Shown here one piece after another: positions 13,301-15,896 of a stretch of 15,896 nt of DNA. How positions within the stretch are numbered: position 1 is the first letter of the stretch; each line of letters opens with the position of its first letter. Under the pieces are notes generated by a model, which saw nothing but the letters and a program-made list of their open reading frames with translations, was not told where the DNA came from and did no database searches. The stretch spans positions 1 through 15,896 of the forward strand of contig DATIFQ010000291.1 of NCBI GenBank assembly GCA_035455185.1. Reading direction: 5' to 3'. This DNA comes from JAEHDI01 sp035455185. GTDB taxonomy: Bacteria; Acidobacteriota; Terriglobia; Bryobacterales; Bryobacteraceae. The position numbers and the translations under genes are program-made.

Positions 13301-14652
13301 GTGTACCGGAGACGAAGTCCAGTTCTCTCGGCCGCATCCTGGTCGTCGATGACGAGCTGGTGGTTCGTGACTCCCTCGACAAGTGGTTTGCGGGAGAGGG
13401 TTACGAAACCGGCGTTGCGGCGAGCGCCCGCGAGGCGCTGGAGATGTTCCAGAAGAATGAATGGGATCTTGTCCTGCTCGACATCAAGATGCCCGGGATG
13501 GACGGGATGGAGCTGCAGGCCCGCCTGCGCGAGATTGACCCGGAACTGGTCATCATCATCATGACCGGCTACGCTTCGGTGGAGACCGCCGTTCAGGCAC
13601 TGAAGCGCGGCGCGTACGATTACGTGACCAAGCCGATCGACCCGGATGAGCTGGTCCACCTGGTCTCGAACGCGATCGGGCACCGGCGGGACCGGCGGGA
13701 GATCGTCCGGCTCCGTGAGAACCTCCAGGAGATCTACCCTGAGACGCACCTTATCGGCAACAGTCCGCCGATGAAGCACGTGCTGGAACTGGTCGAGATG
13801 GTTGCGCCCACCGACACAACGGTGCTGATCTCTGGCGAGAGCGGGACCGGCAAGGAGCTGGTGGCGCGAGCGATTCACGCGGCCGGGTCGCGCCGCTACA
13901 TGCCGATGGTGGTCATCCATTGCGGCGCGCTTACCGAGACGCTGCTCGAGAGCGAGCTGTTCGGTCACGAGCGAGGCGCCTTTACCGGCGCCCAGTACCG
14001 GAAGAAGGGTAAGTTCGAGGTTGCCGATGGTGGTACGGTCTTCCTCGACGAGATCAGCGACATCAGCCTCAAGACGCAGACCGATCTGCTGCGTGTGCTG
14101 CAGGAAAAGGAGATTGTTCGTGTCGGCGGAAACCAGTCGATCAAGGTGGATTTCCGCTGTATCGCCGCAACGAACAAGAGTCTCGAAGAGCTGGTGAAAG
14201 CCGGCACGTTCCGGCCGGATCTTTTCTACCGGCTGAAGGTTTTCTCGATCGAACTTCCACCGCTCCGAGACCGGCGGGAGGACATCCCGCTGCTCGCGGA
14301 CCACTTCATAAAGAAATACGCCACCGCTATGAACCGGCCTGAGCCGCGATTGTCGCCGGAAGCGCTCGACCTTCTACTGAGTCACAACTGGCCGGGAAAC
14401 GTCCGTGAGTTGGAGAACGCGATCGAGCGGGCGCTGGTGATCGGGCGAGAGGGGCTGATCCAGCCTTCCGACTTCCCGTTCCAAGTGCATTCGCAGTCCC
14501 CGCAAGAGGGCCGGACACTGGAAGACGTCGAGAGGGTCCACATCGAACGGGTCCTTCGCGAGACCGCGGGCAATCTCTCCCGTACCGCGCGGATCCTCGA
14601 CATCGACCGGACCACGCTCTACAACAAGCTCAAGCGATACGGCCTCAAGTGA
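13297..14652 (+). CDS. Sigma-54-dependent response regulator (NtrC family)
   Basis: 451 residues. The receiver domain (12-125) has the acidic pair D18/D19, phospho-acceptor D62 (LLDIKMPGMDG), T90 and K112. The AAA+ activator domain (about 150-385) has Walker A GESGTGKE (180-187), the sigma-54 contact loop GAFTGA (227-232), Walker B FLDE (249-252) and the NWPGNVRELENAIERAL segment. A Fis-type DNA-binding helix-turn-helix closes the protein (about 409-450, GNLSRTARILDIDRTTLYNK). All residues needed for phosphorylation and for opening sigma-54 promoters are present. The start is TTG 13297, which overlaps the kinase stop as TTGA with GGGG eight bases upstream; no ATG or GTG is available in frame nearby. 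It is the cognate partner of the haem kinase and probably activates the sigma-54 sites at 8887 and 9618. Confidence 0.93.
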   Translation: MSVPETKSSSLGRILVVDDELVVRDSLDKWFAGEGYETGVAASAREALEMFQKNEWDLVLLDIKMPGMDGMELQARLREIDPELVIIIMTGYASVETAVQALKRGAYDYVTKPIDPDELVHLVSNAIGHRRDRREIVRLRENLQEIYPETHLIGNSPPMKHVLELVEMVAPTDTTVLISGESGTGKELVARAIHAAGSRRYMPMVVIHCGALTETLLESELFGHERGAFTGAQYRKKGKFEVADGGTVFLDEISDISLKTQTDLLRVLQEKEIVRVGGNQSIKVDFRCIAATNKSLEELVKAGTFRPDLFYRLKVFSIELPPLRDRREDIPLLADHFIKKYATAMNRPEPRLSPEALDLLLSHNWPGNVRELENAIERALVIGREGLIQPSDFPFQVHSQSPQEGRTLEDVERVHIERVLRETAGNLSRTARILDIDRTTLYNKLKRYGLK

Positions 14653-15206
14653 TCTCCCTGCCGCGCAGAATCGCAGCGATTCATCTGCAGCCGGTTGGGG
14701 ATGGGGTCACGCTGGAGATGCTCGACCGGATATGCGCGGCGCTCGCGCGCTTATTCGAGGTCTCCTGTCACGTACGCGGCGAGCGGCTCGACGCCGGACT
14801 CGCGCTCGATCCTGTCCGCCTGCAATACTTCTCAACCGCCATCCTGCAGCAACTCGTGCCGCTGGCGGCCGGAGACGAGGAGATCCGGCTGCTCGGCATC
14901 ACCGAGTACGATCTATTCGTGCCGGTGCTGACGTTCGTGTTCGGCGAGGCGCAACTGGACGGGCGCTGCGGGCTGGTTTCCCTCCACAGGTTGAGGGAGG
15001 AGTTCTACGGCATGCCGGCGAGCGAAGAACTTGTGGAGGAACGCGCGGTGAAGGAAGTGATCCATGAACTTGGGCATACCTTCGGGCTCAGGCACTGTCC
15101 CGACTGGAGTTGCGCGATGGCGTCAACCCACGCCGTGGAGCGCCTGGACCTCAAGGAAGCCCGGCTCTGCGCGGACTGCACGCGGCGTCTCGGGGCGTGG
15201 TCATAA
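14649..15206 (+). CDS. Archaemetzincin-family zinc metalloprotease
   Basis: 185 residues with the full archaemetzincin signature: HELGHTFGLRHC (139-150; zinc ligands H139, H143, H149, catalytic E140), then CPDWSC (150-155), M157 of the Met-turn, and CADC (174-177), which with C150 and C155 would bind a second zinc. The M157 to C174 gap is 16 residues, near the usual 17. There is no signal peptide or membrane helix, so it should be cytoplasmic. The GTG start at 14649 overlaps the regulator stop as GTGA, with no ribosome binding site of its own, so translation is coupled to the sigma-54 regulator. That coupling suggests a function in the same circuit, for example turnover of a regulator or peptide, but the natural substrates of bacterial archaemetzincins are poorly known. 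It is the last gene before a convergent neighbour. Confidence 0.88.
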   Translation: MISLPRRIAAIHLQPVGDGVTLEMLDRICAALARLFEVSCHVRGERLDAGLALDPVRLQYFSTAILQQLVPLAAGDEEIRLLGITEYDLFVPVLTFVFGEAQLDGRCGLVSLHRLREEFYGMPASEELVEERAVKEVIHELGHTFGLRHCPDWSCAMASTHAVERLDLKEARLCADCTRRLGAWS

Positions 15207-15254
15207 GGAACCGCGAACTCAAACCGAGCCGCAACCGCAGGGAGCGGACGCCTG

Positions 15255-15857
15255 CTATCGGCGAAAGAGCTTGTGCTTGATGTCCGGCCAGAATTCGCGA
15301 AACACGTTCTTGCCAAGCTCTATGCCGAGAGTCGTACTGCCGCGCGCAAGGCCGTGCCGAAAGTCGTTCCGCGAGTCGGGGTACCAGGTGTTGGCGAGGA
15401 ACCCAGAGCCGTAGGCGCCGGCGAAACGGCCGACTGCAAACGTCTGGCCGCCATTCTCGGTCCGCCGCACAAAAGTGCGTTTCACTGCGTGCTCTGTGCG
15501 GGGCCAGAAGCCGCTGCACTCGCAGTGGTCGTAAGCAAGCACCTCGCCCCGCAAACTCGCCACGCCGAGGTCTATCGAGTTTCTGGCGACTCTGCGCGCG
15601 TATGCGGATGCGAGCCGCCGCTCGAAGCCGTCGCCACCCTGTTCCCATTCCGGCGGGCTGTTGCGCCATTGGTTCCACCCCGCTGTGACGGCGGAACCCA
15701 CGTATGCCGCGGGACCGAAGGTCTGTTTGATGTAGTACTGAAGGTTGCTGTCAGGATGAGACGACGGGATAGCGCTCAGATAACTCGGGGCGGCCGAATC
15801 CTGACCGGTGGCGGTGACAACGAAGAATCCCAGTAACGCGACGAGTACTATCGGCAC
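15255..15857 (-). CDS. Secreted protein of unknown function
   Basis: 200 residues starting with GTG at 15857. A TGAGG sits four bases upstream (15862-15866), and an in-frame stop nine bases upstream rules out a longer form. A hydrophobic N-terminus (IVLVALLGFFVVTATG) reads as a signal peptide, although the n-region lacks a positive charge. The mature part contains FGPAAYVGSAVTAGWNQWRN, ERRLASAYARRVARNSIDLG, a Cys pair in HCECSGFWPRT, and FAGAYGSGFLANTWYPDSRN. I recall similar proteins repeated in acidobacterial genomes but know no function for them. Short alternating hydrophobic segments and glycine-rich turns might suit a membrane- or envelope-associated protein. It is convergent with the archaemetzincin gene across 48 bp, with no clear terminator between, and has no visible link to the redox operons. 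Confidence 0.78.
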   Translation of the reverse strand: MPIVLVALLGFFVVTATGQDSAAPSYLSAIPSSHPDSNLQYYIKQTFGPAAYVGSAVTAGWNQWRNSPPEWEQGGDGFERRLASAYARRVARNSIDLGVASLRGEVLAYDHCECSGFWPRTEHAVKRTFVRRTENGGQTFAVGRFAGAYGSGFLANTWYPDSRNDFRHGLARGSTTLGIELGKNVFREFWPDIKHKLFRR

Positions 15858-15896
15858 ATGGCCTCAGGGCCAGCCCAAAGGGCTGTTCACTTGATT

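Noticed and set aside
12901..14304. Long minus-strand open frame (467 codons), and others at 4876-6192 and 6804-8006
   Set aside because: Each lies antisense to a gene with clear domain motifs, has no family features of its own, and reflects the GC-rich codon pattern of the true strand.
15871..15885. Hairpin CAGCCC-AAA-GGGCTG upstream of the last gene
   Set aside because: Only six base pairs, at the window edge, with no T-run on either side; the unit it belongs to cannot be judged.

Overview
The window is a GC-rich bacterial chromosome segment, most like an acidobacterium of the Solibacter type. That assignment rests on remembered family resemblance, not a search: the ECF sigma / non-zinc anti-sigma pair at the left edge and the secreted protein at the right edge both look like families I associate with that phylum. 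I see no insertion sequence, integrase, tRNA, rRNA or CRISPR array.

Layout. (1) Positions 1-1403, minus strand: an ECF sigma factor, an anti-sigma factor overlapping it by ATGA, and the start of a secreted protein cut by the window edge. (2) Positions 1404-1794: a 391-bp control region between divergent genes. (3) Positions 1795-8655, plus strand: a tight five-gene operon encoding an OmcA/MtrC-type decaheme cytochrome, a DmsE/MtrA-type decaheme cytochrome, an MtrB-type outer-membrane barrel, a four-haem cytochrome made of repeated domains, and a Crp/Fnr-family regulator. (4) Positions 8656-8929: an AT-rich control region. (5) Positions 8930-15206, plus strand: a membrane-anchored GcvH-like protein, a HybA-like four-cluster ferredoxin, a HybB/NrfD quinone-site membrane protein, a histidine kinase with two c-type haem motifs in its sensor domain, a sigma-54 response regulator, and an archaemetzincin protease. 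(6) Positions 15255-15857, minus strand: a secreted protein of unknown function, convergent with the preceding operon.

Interpretation. Genes 1795-6837 carry all three parts of an outer-membrane porin-cytochrome conduit: a periplasmic decaheme, a barrel, and an outer decaheme. Such conduits move electrons between the periplasm and extracellular solids or partners. The HybA/HybB pair has no hydrogenase subunits beside it, so it could be the inner-membrane quinone end of the same chain. The kinase carries its own haems and could report periplasmic redox state to the sigma-54 regulator. Two close matches to the -24/-12 sigma-54 promoter, TTGGC-N7-TTGC, stand directly in front of the GcvH-like gene and the HybA-like gene. 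This suggests the regulator drives its own operon. The Crp/Fnr protein has an E-x2-S-R recognition helix, and two related palindromes, GTYGA-N5-TCAAC, flank the cytochrome operon as candidate operators. Together this reads as a self-contained, redox-regulated extracellular electron transfer island. The parts are supported by sequence; the wiring between them is inference.
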